From: Bacteroidia bacterium
GTDB lineage: Bacteria > Bacteroidota > Bacteroidia > AKYH767-A > OLB10
DNA: 64,000 bases
NCBI GenBank assembly: GCA_016788065.1
Contig: JAEUTI010000081.1
Coordinates: 94,480 to 158,479, forward strand
Reading direction: 5' to 3'
Made by a program: the position numbers and the translations under genes
Shown: positions 1 to 8,299 of the stretch, piece after piece
How positions within the stretch are numbered: position 1 is the stretch's first letter
Layout: the number at the start of each line of letters is the position of its first letter
Notes under the pieces: model-generated
Seen by the model: only the letters and a program-made list of their open reading frames with translations
Database searches by the model: none
Told to the model about the DNA's origin: nothing

Positions 1-1
1 T

Positions 2-391
2 GCCGATGTTAAAGAAGATCGCAGAAAACCAATTCCGGCAAACTATTATGAAATGCCTTTGATGGATCGTCTTTATGTTCCACGCTCCGATGTGCAGGCT
101 ATTACTCACCTCGATTTTTCTGCCCGTATCCAAAGTGTACACAAAGAAACTAATCCAAAATATTACAGTCTCCTCGAAAAATTCAGAGATAAAACCGGAT
201 TTGGAATGTTGGTAAATACCAGCTTCAATGTGAGAGGGGAACCTATTGTTTGTACTCCTGAGGATGCATACCGTTGCTTCATGCGTACTGAAATGGACTT
301 TCTGGTAGTTAATAACTGTTTGTTTGTAAAAACAGAACAACCTGCATGGAAAGAAATTGATAATTGGAAAACAGAATTTAAACTCGATTAA
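2..391 (+). CDS. carbamoyltransferase, C-terminal part (5' truncated by window)
   Basis: This is the C-terminal ~129 residues of a NodU/CmcH-type O-carbamoyltransferase; the reading frame is open to the window edge, so the gene starts upstream. The end carries the family's conserved C-terminal block (LVNTSFNVRGEPIVCTPEDA, then an RTEMD.LVV segment). These enzymes transfer carbamoyl from carbamoyl phosphate to hydroxyls of sugars or secondary metabolites. The next two genes, a ~50-residue DUF5989 protein and an SxtJ-like membrane protein, are its usual partners and follow within 10 bp and 3 bp. The acceptor cannot be told from this fragment. Confidence 0.88.
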   Translation, partial: ADVKEDRRKPIPANYYEMPLMDRLYVPRSDVQAITHLDFSARIQSVHKETNPKYYSLLEKFRDKTGFGMLVNTSFNVRGEPIVCTPEDAYRCFMRTEMDFLVVNNCLFVKTEQPAWKEIDNWKTEFKLD

Positions 392-400
392 AATAATACA

Positions 401-550
401 ATGGACTTCCTTAAAGACTTGTTCAAATTCCTGGGTGCAAGAAAAAAATTCTGGTTGGCACCCATCATAGTTGTCTTGTTATTGCTTGGTATACTGATTG
501 TCATTGGTGGCGGATCAGCACTTGCACCATTCATCTATACACTCTTTTAA
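401..550 (+). CDS. DUF5989 family small membrane protein
   Basis: A 49-residue ORF lying 9 bp after the carbamoyltransferase stop. It has a basic amphipathic start (MDFLKDLFKFLGARKKFW), one hydrophobic membrane segment (about residues 20-37) and the characteristic end GGGSALAPFIYTLF. This matches the DUF5989 family, tiny proteins found beside carbamoyltransferase genes. Function is unknown; the constant pairing suggests a membrane anchor or assembly partner for the enzyme, which is inference. Confidence 0.85.
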   Translation: MDFLKDLFKFLGARKKFWLAPIIVVLLLLGILIVIGGGSALAPFIYTLF

Positions 551-553
551 ATC

Positions 554-919
554 ATGAAATATACTAAAGAAAAAAACCAGGAAACCATTCTGGCTATTTG
601 CCTCGGCTTGTTGGTAATATATCTGATTTTTAAAGTTGAGGTGCTTGTCCCAATAGCACTTGGTCTTATTGCAGTTGCATTATTTTCGCAATTCCTTGCG
701 GGATGGATCACATGGACGTGGTTGAAAATTTCTCATATCATGGGATTCGTAATGTCGAAGGTGGTGATGGGAGTAATTTTTTATGGAATGTTATTCCCAA
801 TCGCAATGTTGTCGAGATTGTTTAAAGGGAATTCACTGCAGTTAAAAAAACACCCCGACACTTATTATGTGACCAGAAATCATACCTATTCAGGTACTGA
901 TTTGGAAAATCCCTGGTGA
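554..919 (+). CDS. SxtJ-family small membrane protein
   Basis: A 121-residue protein starting 3 bp after the DUF5989 gene. Two close hydrophobic segments (about residues 13-29 and 31-50) and a third (about 65-85) precede a polar tail. The fold and position resemble SxtJ-like membrane proteins named from cyanobacterial saxitoxin clusters, where they accompany a carbamoyltransferase. It is presumably cotranscribed with the two upstream genes. Biochemical role is not known; assignment rests on size, topology and context. Confidence 0.72.
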   Translation: MKYTKEKNQETILAICLGLLVIYLIFKVEVLVPIALGLIAVALFSQFLAGWITWTWLKISHIMGFVMSKVVMGVIFYGMLFPIAMLSRLFKGNSLQLKKHPDTYYVTRNHTYSGTDLENPW

Positions 920-947
920 TATTATGTTTGTGATTTTGTTATATGAA

Positions 948-1871
948 TCAGGTTGTTTTTTCCTGAATTATATACAATGGTCTGTTTCTTATATTAGCAC
1001 TCATACGGCTGATATACTCTCCTATAATTCCAATGCCTATTAATTGGATTCCCCCAATAAAAAGCACAGCCAGCATTAAGGATGTCCAGCCGGGTTCATA
1101 ATCTTTGGAAATGAATCGGGAATAAAGTGCATACAGAATCATAAAAAAGGAAATTCCGGAAACCACAAATCCTGCAATGGTTGCAAATTTTAAAGGGAAG
1201 TTTGAAAAAGAAGTAATTCCATCCAATGCAAGACGTGCCATTTTTTTGTATGTATAGCCTGTCTTTCCTGCATATCTTTCGTCACGGTCATATTCAACAA
1301 AAGTCTGATTAAATCCGATCCAGCTGATTTGTCCGCGCAGAAATTTTTGTTGTTCCGGCATATTCTTCAATACATCCACGATTTTGCGATCTATAATACG
1401 GAAATCTCCGGTATCAACGGGAATATTTATTGCTGTAACATTCCGTAGAATGCGATAGAAAAGTTTTGCTGTGAATTTCTTCATAGCACCTTCGCCTTGA
1501 CGCGATCGCCTTTTAGCATACACAACTTCATTTCCTTCACGTAGCTTTCTATACAAGTTTTCAATTAATTCCGGTGGATCCTGAAGATCGGCATCAATAA
1601 TTACCACTGCATCACCTTTGGAGTTATCGAGGCCGGCGGAAACTGCAATCTGATGCCCGAAATTGCGACTCAGATTAATATACTTAACAGATGATTCCCG
1701 TTTTGCGAGAGTTTTAATAAGCTCCAATGAACGATCCTTACTGCCATCATTGATAAAAATGTATTCGACTTCTTTCAGGTTCAATTTCTGAATAACCTGA
1801 TTCAACCGACTGAAAAGTTTATCGATATTTCCTTCTTCATTGTAGATGGGAATAATGATTGAAAGATCCAT
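948..1871 (-). CDS. glycosyltransferase family 2, membrane-anchored (GtrB/DPM1-like)
   Basis: A 307-residue GT2 enzyme. The GT-A domain has IPIYNEEGNI (7-16), NDGSKDRS (41-48), and the DxD-type metal site DADLQDPPEL near residue 93, followed by DTGDFRIIDR. Two C-terminal membrane helices lie at about 232-252 and 265-285, the layout of GtrB/YfdH-like enzymes that move a sugar from a nucleotide donor to undecaprenyl phosphate. It converges with the carbamoyltransferase trio. The sugar cannot be predicted; a role in surface glycan or lipid-linked sugar synthesis is inferred. Confidence 0.88.
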   Translation of the reverse strand: MDLSIIIPIYNEEGNIDKLFSRLNQVIQKLNLKEVEYIFINDGSKDRSLELIKTLAKRESSVKYINLSRNFGHQIAVSAGLDNSKGDAVVIIDADLQDPPELIENLYRKLREGNEVVYAKRRSRQGEGAMKKFTAKLFYRILRNVTAINIPVDTGDFRIIDRKIVDVLKNMPEQQKFLRGQISWIGFNQTFVEYDRDERYAGKTGYTYKKMARLALDGITSFSNFPLKFATIAGFVVSGISFFMILYALYSRFISKDYEPGWTSLMLAVLFIGGIQLIGIGIIGEYISRMSANIRNRPLYIIQEKTT

Positions 1872-1916
1872 TGCTCAGAATTTGAAAATTAGTATAAAGT
1901 ATATATTGAGTCGAAA

Positions 1917-2570
1917 TTAAATTACCATTTCTGTTACATTGTCAGAGATGATAAGTTTGCCAGCAGTTGCATTTTTCACTTGATCAACCGATACGCCCGG
2001 TGCAGTTTCCAATAGTAAAAATCCTTCATTGGTGATTTCAATTACTGCAAGTTCCGTGACTATTTTTTTAACGCATTTAACTCCGGTCAGAGGTAAGGTG
2101 CATTTTGGTAATAATTTCGATTCTCCTGCTTTATTCACATGTTGCATAGCAACAATTATATTTTTAGCAGAAGCAACCAGGTCCATCGCACCTCCCATTC
2201 CCTTTACCATTTTGCCAGGGATTTTCCAGTTGGCAATATCTCCGGTTTCGCTCACTTCCATGGCACCAAGTATGGTTAAAGCAACTTTCTGTGAACGAAT
2301 CATACCAAAACTCATTGCCGAGTCGAATATAGCTGAGCCAGGCAGTAAGGTTACGGTTTGCTTGCCAGCATTAATGAGGTCCGCATCTTCAGTGCCGGCT
2401 TTAGGAAAAGGACCCATTCCCAATATGCCATTCTCCGATTGCAAAACCACGTTGATTCCCTCAGGAATATAGTTAGCAACCAAAGTTGGAATTCCAATTC
2501 CAAGATTTACATACATCCCGTCTTTAACCTCACGGGCAATTCGTTTTGCAATTCCGTTTTTGTCTAACAT
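1917..2570 (-). CDS. scoB: 3-oxoacid CoA-transferase subunit B
   Basis: A 217-residue beta subunit of a class I CoA-transferase that moves CoA between succinyl-CoA and acetoacetate (or related acids). The catalytic glutamate is in the SENG signature (E46 within VVLQSENGILGMGPFP), and the glycine-rich KGMGGAMDL segment is present. Its partner, subunit A, is upstream on the same strand but separated by 765 bp that contain an unrelated small gene and repeat arrays; normally the two genes abut. The array begins within a few bases of this ATG, so any native translational coupling has been lost. Confidence 0.93.
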   Translation of the reverse strand: MLDKNGIAKRIAREVKDGMYVNLGIGIPTLVANYIPEGINVVLQSENGILGMGPFPKAGTEDADLINAGKQTVTLLPGSAIFDSAMSFGMIRSQKVALTILGAMEVSETGDIANWKIPGKMVKGMGGAMDLVASAKNIIVAMQHVNKAGESKLLPKCTLPLTGVKCVKKIVTELAVIEITNEGFLLLETAPGVSVDQVKNATAGKLIISDNVTEMVI

Positions 2571-2612
2571 TTTTTTGATTTGGTAATTTGGTGATTTGAT
2601 GGTTTGATAATG
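2571..2612. repeat. 8-bp-period array, left arm (inverted relative to 3201-3344)
   Basis: Directly upstream of the scoB ATG the plus strand reads as imperfect 8-base units of the kind GATTTGGT / AATTTGGT / GATTTGAT. It is the reverse complement in character of the ATCACCAA array on the other side of the four-helix-bundle gene, so the two arrays flank that gene in inverted orientation. Confidence 0.8.
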
Positions 2613-2704
2613 AAGAATTTGAGATGGATTTAAATCTTTTGCAAATACCGATTTGATTTCAATAAATGATACTAGTTTACATTTGTTGAATGTTCATGAA
2701 TATA

Positions 2705-3055
2705 TCACTTTTTCTTGCAAGTTGAAATTATTTTGGACAATATTTTTTGAATGGAATTAATTTCTGAACATAACTCACCCGGATCAATATATCCTTCTGA
2801 TTTTTTACATAATTGTAGCCAATATTCGGTTTCATCTGCTTCTTTTGCTGCGATTTTGATTTTATGAATAAAATCAGTCAGACTCTCAGCGTTTTGGGCT
2901 TCTCTTACATTTGCGCCTGTAGAGGTTCCTGATTTAAAGAGTTGATTGCTAATCTGATATTTTCTTTCTAAATTTAATACTGCACAATATTTGATTAACT
3001 TTAATGAGAACGAAAATGTCAGGTCAACAATCTGATTCTGCTTGTTTGTTTGCAT
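2705..3055 (-). CDS. four helix bundle protein (23S rRNA IVS / S23-like)
   Basis: A 116-residue, wholly helical protein with the family pattern: a phenylalanine-rich first helix (DLTFSFSLKLIKYC), KYQISNQLFKSGTSTGANVREA in the middle, then DFIHKIKIAAKEADETEYWL. These proteins are related to the ORFs in 23S rRNA intervening sequences and to Avd of diversity-generating retroelements; they form pentameric bundles and bind nucleic acid in the cases studied. It sits between scoA and scoB and is flanked by inverted low-complexity arrays, suggesting it arrived as a cassette. Function in this position is unknown. Confidence 0.9.
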   Translation of the reverse strand: MQTNKQNQIVDLTFSFSLKLIKYCAVLNLERKYQISNQLFKSGTSTGANVREAQNAESLTDFIHKIKIAAKEADETEYWLQLCKKSEGYIDPGELCSEINSIQKILSKIISTCKKK

Positions 3056-3200
3056 GTTGAAAAGAGAATTTAAAAGTTTGAAAATAATTCATTTATACAA
3101 AATTAACTATTTTTTTATCATTTCAAATCATCTCTTCAAAATTTCAATCAGACACCGATTTTGTATGTTGAAACGCATTCTACCTTTTGCCGATTCCCCC

Positions 3201-3344
3201 ATTCACCAAATTACCAAACCGCCACTCCGCATCAGACCTACAGGTCCTTGCGGGGACCATTCAAATTACCACCCATCGACAGAGTTATCACCCTGCATAG
3301 GGCCAGAATCACCAAATCACCAAATCATCAAATCATCAAATCAG
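3201..3344. repeat. 8-bp-period ATCACCAA array, right arm
   Basis: Four consecutive 8-base units occupy 3308-3339 (ATCACCAA twice, then ATCATCAA twice), followed by a partial unit. A shorter degenerate copy lies near 3201-3220 (TTCACCAAATTACCAAAC). Between them is a hairpin-capable GGTCC...GGACC stretch near 3241-3259. The array runs into the 3' end of scoA: the scoA stop codon (TGA on the minus strand, 3336-3338) is inside a repeat unit. Confidence 0.85.
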
Positions 3345-4043
3345 TACAGTTCTCTGCTCAATCCTTTTCTCATAATCTTTCCCCTGGAATATCCGGTGTA
3401 CATAAATTCCTGGTGTGTGAATTTGATCGGGATCCAGTTCACCTAATGGAACCAACTCTTCAACTTCTGCAATCGTAATCCTTCCGGCCATCGCCATCAT
3501 CGGATTAAAGTTTCTTGCTGTATGGCGATAAATTAAGTTACCTTCAGAATCACCTTTCCATGCCTTAACAATTGCGAAGTTGGCTTCGAATGCCATTTCC
3601 ATCAGATAATCTTTTTCTTCACCATTGAAGTTGAATTTTCTTACTTCTTTACCGGCTGCAATTTCTGTTCCTACTCCTGCAGGAGTGAAAATTGCCGGCA
3701 TGCCATAGCCGGCTGCCAGGCAACGTGTCGCCAATGTTCCTTGAGGAATTAAGTCGACTTCCAATTCGCCACTCAACATTTGTCTTTCGAATTCTGCGTT
3801 TTCTCCAACGTAGGATGAAATCATTTTTTTGATTTGACGCTTTTGTAGAAGTAAACCCAGGCCGAAATCATCAACACCAGCATTGTTCGATACACAAGTG
3901 AGATCTTTCACACCTTTTTTGACAAGTGCAGCAATACAGTTTTCCGGAATGCCGCATAATCCGAATCCGCCAAGCAAAATGGTCATCCCATCCTGAATAT
4001 CTTTTATAGCTTCATCTGCGGAAGTAACTACCTTGTTGATCAT
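3336..4043 (-). CDS. scoA: 3-oxoacid CoA-transferase subunit A
   Basis: A 235-residue alpha subunit of succinyl-CoA:3-ketoacid CoA-transferase, with the CoA-binding loop [15 protein letters not shown] (23-37), the SNNAG segment and the GVGTEIA region. It ends [10 protein letters not shown]; the last codons and the stop lie in an 8-bp repeat array, so the extreme C terminus appears to have been rewritten by the adjacent insertion. It starts 24 bp after the PBP1A gene on the same strand and may be cotranscribed. Together with scoB it would activate or release acetoacetate in ketone-body or amino-acid catabolism. Confidence 0.93.
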   Translation of the reverse strand: MINKVVTSADEAIKDIQDGMTILLGGFGLCGIPENCIAALVKKGVKDLTCVSNNAGVDDFGLGLLLQKRQIKKMISSYVGENAEFERQMLSGELEVDLIPQGTLATRCLAAGYGMPAIFTPAGVGTEIAAGKEVRKFNFNGEEKDYLMEMAFEANFAIVKAWKGDSEGNLIYRHTARNFNPMMAMAGRITIAEVEELVPLGELDPDQIHTPGIYVHRIFQGKDYEKRIEQRTVLI

Positions 4044-4067
4044 AACTGATTATTTTTTAAATCTTTT

Positions 4068-6290
4068 TTAGAATCCGAAATTAATATTGTTCCCATCACT
4101 CTCTTTCTTCTCATTGTATTTTGAACAATCGAGTTCTATGGTAAGTTTGCCTTCAGGTTTTTCGAAATCTGCCTGAGATAAACCTATTGTTTTGTCATCA
4201 TAAATTTTCTTCATGTACAGTCCCCAGATTGGCAAAGCGGTATTTGCTCCCTGACCTAAGTGCGTCGTCCGGAAGTGAATGGCGCGATCTTCGCAACCTA
4301 CCCAAACACCGGAGACAAGATCTGGTGTGATACCCATAAACCATCCATCAGAGTTGTTTTGAGTGGTGCCAGTTTTTCCGGCAATGGGATTTGCAAGGCC
4401 ATATTTGAAGCGCAAACGCATACCCGTTCCGAACTCCACAACTCCTTTCAGCAGACTTAAAGTAACATAAGCAGTTTCTTCACTCAGAGCTTCCACTTTT
4501 TTTGGCACAAATTCCTGCAACACAATACCGCCCTTATCTTCGATTCGTGAAAGAAAAACAGGTTCAGTCCATACTCCTTTATTTGCAAAAGTGGCATAAG
4601 CTCCAACCATTTCGTAAACTGAAATATCCGGAGTTCCTAAGCAGATTGCTGGAAATGGATCAATAGGGGATGTGATTCCCATTTTTCGGGCTATTTCAAC
4701 AACAGCCTTTGGTCCGAATTCTTTCATCAGAAAAGCAGTTACACTGTTTATCGATTCCGCTAATGCTTCTTTCAACGATAACATGCCACCATATTTACCA
4801 TCAGAATTTTCCGGCGACCATGGCTTTCCATCTTCACCAATAATCGTTACTCTGGCATTGGGCACCTTATAGCAGGGAGAATAGCCCTCCTGCATCGCCA
4901 GCGTGTATATAAAGGGCTTAAATGTTGAACCAACCTGACGTTTCCCTTCTTTAACATGATCGTATTTAAAGTGTCTGTAATCGTTTCCGCCAACCCAGGC
5001 TTTAATGTGTCCGGTATGAGGATCCATCGACATCATTCCGGTTCTTAAAAACATTTTGTAATACTTGATGGAGTCGAGTGGACTCATCATGGTATCAACT
5101 TCACCTTTCCAGGTGAAAACAGTCATTGGTATTTTTGTTTCGAAAACAGTTTTGATAGAATCTTCGTCAACATCATTTTCAATCAGCTCCTTGTAACGTG
5201 GCGATTGTTTCATGCCGTTGGTGATAATTTCAGGAAATTGTGCCCAGGCAGTTTTCCCTTTCCAGTGATCGAAGAACGTTTTTTGTAAGCCGGTGAGATG
5301 CTCTTTGACTGCTTCCTCTGCATACTGTTGCATTCTGGAATCAATGGTGGTATAAATTTTTAAACCATCGCGATAAATATTATATTTTGTTCCATCGTTT
5401 TTGCGATGCTCATTGCACCATTTCGCAAGATATAATCTCAGGAATTCTCTGAAGTAGGTTGCTCTTCCCTGGTTGTGAGTTTCAGCCTGATATTTTAATT
5501 TGATGGGAAGCGCCTTTAATGAATCAAATGCAACCTCATTCAGCATGTCATACCGACGCATCTGATACAATACAGTATTTCTTCTTCTCAAAGAATTTTC
5601 AGGATTTAAAACAGGGCTATAATAAGTTGGTGCTTTAAGCAAGCCAACAAGAACTGCGGATTCCTGAATAGTAAGTTTATCGGGACTCTTATTGAAAAAT
5701 GTTTGAGATGCACTTTTAATTCCGAAACTGTTACTTCCAAATTCAACGGTGTTAAGATACATCGCCAGAATTTCTTCTTTCGTATAGTTTCTTTCAAGTC
5801 TGACGGCAATAATCCACTCTTTGATTTTTTGAAATACAATTTTTACACCTGAAATCTGTTCCCTGGGAAATAAATTTTTTGCCAGCTGCTGTGTAATGGT
5901 ACTTCCTCCACCTGAACCACTCTGACGCAGGATAACAGTTTTGAAAAGTACTCTCAGCAATCCTCTGATATCAATTCCTGAATGTTCTTCAAAGCGAATA
6001 TCCTCTGTTGCCTTTAGTGCATTCACCAGATTTGGCGAAAGGTCTTTGTAATGTACATTGGTTCTGTTCTGATAGTAGTATTTACCGAGTAAAACACCAT
6101 CTGAGGAAAAGACTTCAGATGCCAGCGCACTATTGGGATTTTCGAGATCTTCAAAGGTTGGCAGTTCACCAAACATTCCGGAAGCTGTTGCAGCAACAAG
6201 TGCTACCAATGCCAGCAATGGGGTTACTACCAATATCCAGAATATTCTGATAAATGTGGTGAATTTCGTTTGTTTCTTTTTCTCAGCCAT
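4068..6290 (-). CDS. penicillin-binding protein 1A (bifunctional transglycosylase/transpeptidase)
   Basis: A 740-residue class A PBP that polymerises lipid II into glycan strands and crosslinks peptides outside the inner membrane. It has an N-terminal membrane anchor (about 14-37), a GT51 transglycosylase domain with catalytic E96 (ATEDIRFEEHSG) and GGSTITQQLAKNL (128-140), and a transpeptidase domain with S455-x-x-K458 (GSTFK), S513-x-N515 (SINS) and K639-T-G (KTGTT). All key residues are intact. A TAnnTTTG box sits about 65 bp upstream. Downstream is scoA. Confidence 0.95.
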   Translation of the reverse strand: MAEKKKQTKFTTFIRIFWILVVTPLLALVALVAATASGMFGELPTFEDLENPNSALASEVFSSDGVLLGKYYYQNRTNVHYKDLSPNLVNALKATEDIRFEEHSGIDIRGLLRVLFKTVILRQSGSGGGSTITQQLAKNLFPREQISGVKIVFQKIKEWIIAVRLERNYTKEEILAMYLNTVEFGSNSFGIKSASQTFFNKSPDKLTIQESAVLVGLLKAPTYYSPVLNPENSLRRRNTVLYQMRRYDMLNEVAFDSLKALPIKLKYQAETHNQGRATYFREFLRLYLAKWCNEHRKNDGTKYNIYRDGLKIYTTIDSRMQQYAEEAVKEHLTGLQKTFFDHWKGKTAWAQFPEIITNGMKQSPRYKELIENDVDEDSIKTVFETKIPMTVFTWKGEVDTMMSPLDSIKYYKMFLRTGMMSMDPHTGHIKAWVGGNDYRHFKYDHVKEGKRQVGSTFKPFIYTLAMQEGYSPCYKVPNARVTIIGEDGKPWSPENSDGKYGGMLSLKEALAESINSVTAFLMKEFGPKAVVEIARKMGITSPIDPFPAICLGTPDISVYEMVGAYATFANKGVWTEPVFLSRIEDKGGIVLQEFVPKKVEALSEETAYVTLSLLKGVVEFGTGMRLRFKYGLANPIAGKTGTTQNNSDGWFMGITPDLVSGVWVGCEDRAIHFRTTHLGQGANTALPIWGLYMKKIYDDKTIGLSQADFEKPEGKLTIELDCSKYNEKKESDGNNINFGF

Positions 6291-6355
6291 AATGGATTTT
6301 GGGGAAATTACAGGGAAGAAACGAAAAAAAGATCCTGTAAATTCTCTTCCAGAAG

Positions 6356-6363
6356 CAAAAGTA
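6356..6363 (-). promoter_or_regulatory. candidate -7 box upstream of PBP1A gene
   Basis: The minus strand reads TACTTTTG, matching the Bacteroidota -7 consensus TAnnTTTG, about 65 bp before the PBP1A ATG. No clear TTG -33 element is visible at the expected spacing. Confidence 0.45.
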
Positions 6364-6419
6364 AGGAAATTATGATGAGGCTGTAAAAATGCCTGTCAAA
6401 TTCACATGAATTTCAACAG

Positions 6420-7970
6420 TTAAATTTTAATTTCTTCCCCTGACTGATTGTAAAAATGGAATTCCATCAGATGATAGGAGGAAACAGCTTCAATTTTAAC
6501 CTTTTTACGGAATTCACGGCTCCATTTCCAGCGCATCGAAAAAATGCCTTTGGTAAGATATGCTGCGATGTAAGGGTGCACTTTAATGAGCACTGATTTT
6601 TCATTTTGCTCGGTCAGAATATACCGGGCATTATTTTTTATATCATCAATCAGCAATATGCTGGCTTTGATCTCACCCGTACCATCACATGCGGGGCATT
6701 TTTCTGCGGTGGTAATTTTCGTCTCCGGGCGTACTCTTTGACGGGTGATTTGTACCAAGCCGAATTTGCTGGGTGGCAAAATGGTATGTTTGGCACGATC
6801 TCTCTTCATTTCGGCCCTCAGCACATCAAATAATTCCTTTTTGTTGGCAGCGGTATGAAGGTCAATAAAGTCGATTACTATTATTCCACCCATATCCCTT
6901 AACCGAAGCTGACGGGCGATTTCTTTGGCTGCCATCAGGTTTACCTGAAGGGCATTCTTTTCCTGATCGGCTCCTGCTTTGGAACGACCTCCGCTATTGA
7001 CATCAATTACATGCAATGCCTCGGTATGTTCGATTATCAGGTATGCACCATTCTGGAGATTAACAGTCTTACCAAAAACCGATTTGATCTGTTTATCGAC
7101 TCCCAGATGGTCAAAAATGGGTACTTTACCTTTATAAAGTTTTACTATTTCTTCTTGTTCAGGTGCAATACTGCGGATGTAGCTTCTGACTTCCTCATAA
7201 AAAACCTGATCATTCACATAAATACTGTTGAAACCGGGGTTAAGCATGTCACGCAAAATGGTGCTAGTGCGATCCATTTCACCCAGTAGTTTCATAGGTG
7301 GTTTTGATGATTTCAGTAATTCATAAAACTGATTCCATTTAGAAATCAGATCCTGAATATCTTTATCAATTTCAGCTACTTTTTTACCCTCGGCAACGGT
7401 TCTGATAATTAGACCGAAATTTTTTGGTTTTATACTCTGAGCCAATCGCTTCAGGCGATTTCTTTCTTCAGAACTCTTAATTTTCTGGGAAACACTGACC
7501 ACATTTGAAAAGGGAACCATAACCACGTAGCGGCCGGCAAGACTTATATCGCTTGAAATTCTGGGTCCTTTGGTAGAGATGGGTTCTTTGGCAATTTGCA
7601 CCGGAATCCATTGATTAGCAGCTAATGCTGATGATACTTTACCGCCTTTATCGATGTCTTTCTCAAGCTCAAAATTGGTCAGCATACCATCTTGCTGGCT
7701 CCCCGAGCCCGTATTCTTCATGAATTTTACCAGGGAAAGAAACTGAGGGCCAAGATCAAGATAATGCAAAAAGGCATCCTTCTCATAGCCAATATCTACG
7801 AAAGCAGCATTCAGTCCGGGCATTATTTTTCGAATGCGTCCCAGATATATATCGCCAACAGAAAAATTGTTGTCTTTCTTTTCACTGTTAAACTCAACCA
7901 GTCGCTTTTCTTCAAGAAGAGCTATCTGAACTTCGTCAGCAGTTGAGTCAATAATAAGTTCACTGTTCAA
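6420..7970 (-). CDS. rng: ribonuclease E/G family protein
   Basis: A 516-residue RNase G-type endoribonuclease involved in rRNA maturation and mRNA decay. The N terminus (MNSELIIDSTADEVQIALLEEKRLVE) leads into an S1 RNA-binding domain (about 37-130). The metal-binding catalytic aspartates are visible at D323 (HVIDVNSGG) and in IIVIDFIDL (D367/D370), and the zinc-link is CPACDGTG (425-432). It lacks the long C-terminal scaffold of RNase E. The start is TTG: no ATG fits, since an in-frame stop lies 12 bp upstream. It ends a minus-strand series HU, TPR protein, 29-residue basic protein, rng. Confidence 0.94.
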   Translation of the reverse strand: MNSELIIDSTADEVQIALLEEKRLVEFNSEKKDNNFSVGDIYLGRIRKIMPGLNAAFVDIGYEKDAFLHYLDLGPQFLSLVKFMKNTGSGSQQDGMLTNFELEKDIDKGGKVSSALAANQWIPVQIAKEPISTKGPRISSDISLAGRYVVMVPFSNVVSVSQKIKSSEERNRLKRLAQSIKPKNFGLIIRTVAEGKKVAEIDKDIQDLISKWNQFYELLKSSKPPMKLLGEMDRTSTILRDMLNPGFNSIYVNDQVFYEEVRSYIRSIAPEQEEIVKLYKGKVPIFDHLGVDKQIKSVFGKTVNLQNGAYLIIEHTEALHVIDVNSGGRSKAGADQEKNALQVNLMAAKEIARQLRLRDMGGIIVIDFIDLHTAANKKELFDVLRAEMKRDRAKHTILPPSKFGLVQITRQRVRPETKITTAEKCPACDGTGEIKASILLIDDIKNNARYILTEQNEKSVLIKVHPYIAAYLTKGIFSMRWKWSREFRKKVKIEAVSSYHLMEFHFYNQSGEEIKI

Positions 7971-8157
7971 CAGTATATTTTTTTAAAATATCCCTATACC
8001 AAAAACAGAAGAGAACGGGAGGCCAGGTGGAAAGGGCCGCTTAAAGGGAATAGATAATAAACCTGGTAATAAAACAGCAATGAAAGCCCCGCAAAAGCTG
8101 CAGGTGCTCTCATTAATTATTTTCTGGCCGGTTTCCGATCAGGACCGTTCAACGGCA

Positions 8158-8247
8158 TTATTTTTTCTTATGCCTGTTTTTTCTAAGTCTCTTTTTACGC
8201 TTGTGCGTAGCCATTTTATGTCTTTTTCTCTTCTTACCGCTTGGCAT
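8158..8247 (-). CDS. 29-residue Lys/Arg/His-rich protein, AURKAIP1/COX24 (bS22/mS38)-like
   Basis: A very short ORF beginning MPSGKKRKRHKMATHK; 20 of 29 residues are K, R or H (11 K, 6 R, 3 H). It resembles the short basic ribosomal proteins with an AURKAIP1/COX24 domain (actinobacterial bS22, mitochondrial mS38). It starts 52 bp after the TPR gene and ends 187 bp before rng, on the same strand, in a stretch otherwise empty. There is no SD sequence, as is usual here. The composition, ATG start and context argue it is real; the family call comes from memory of similar Bacteroidota proteins. Confidence 0.75.
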   Translation of the reverse strand: MPSGKKRKRHKMATHKRKKRLRKNRHKKK

Positions 8248-8299
8248 ATGCGAATATTTTTATTGGTTAATAATTTATTTAGTTCAAGTTGGGAGCTGA

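Noticed and set aside
2029..2472. 147-residue plus-strand open frame across scoB
   Set aside because: Lies wholly antisense to a well-conserved enzyme gene and has no family resemblance.
3042..3446. 134-residue plus-strand frame in the scoA-scoB spacer
   Set aside because: Crosses repeat arrays and the 3' end of scoA, with low-complexity Pro/His/Ser content; no support as a protein.
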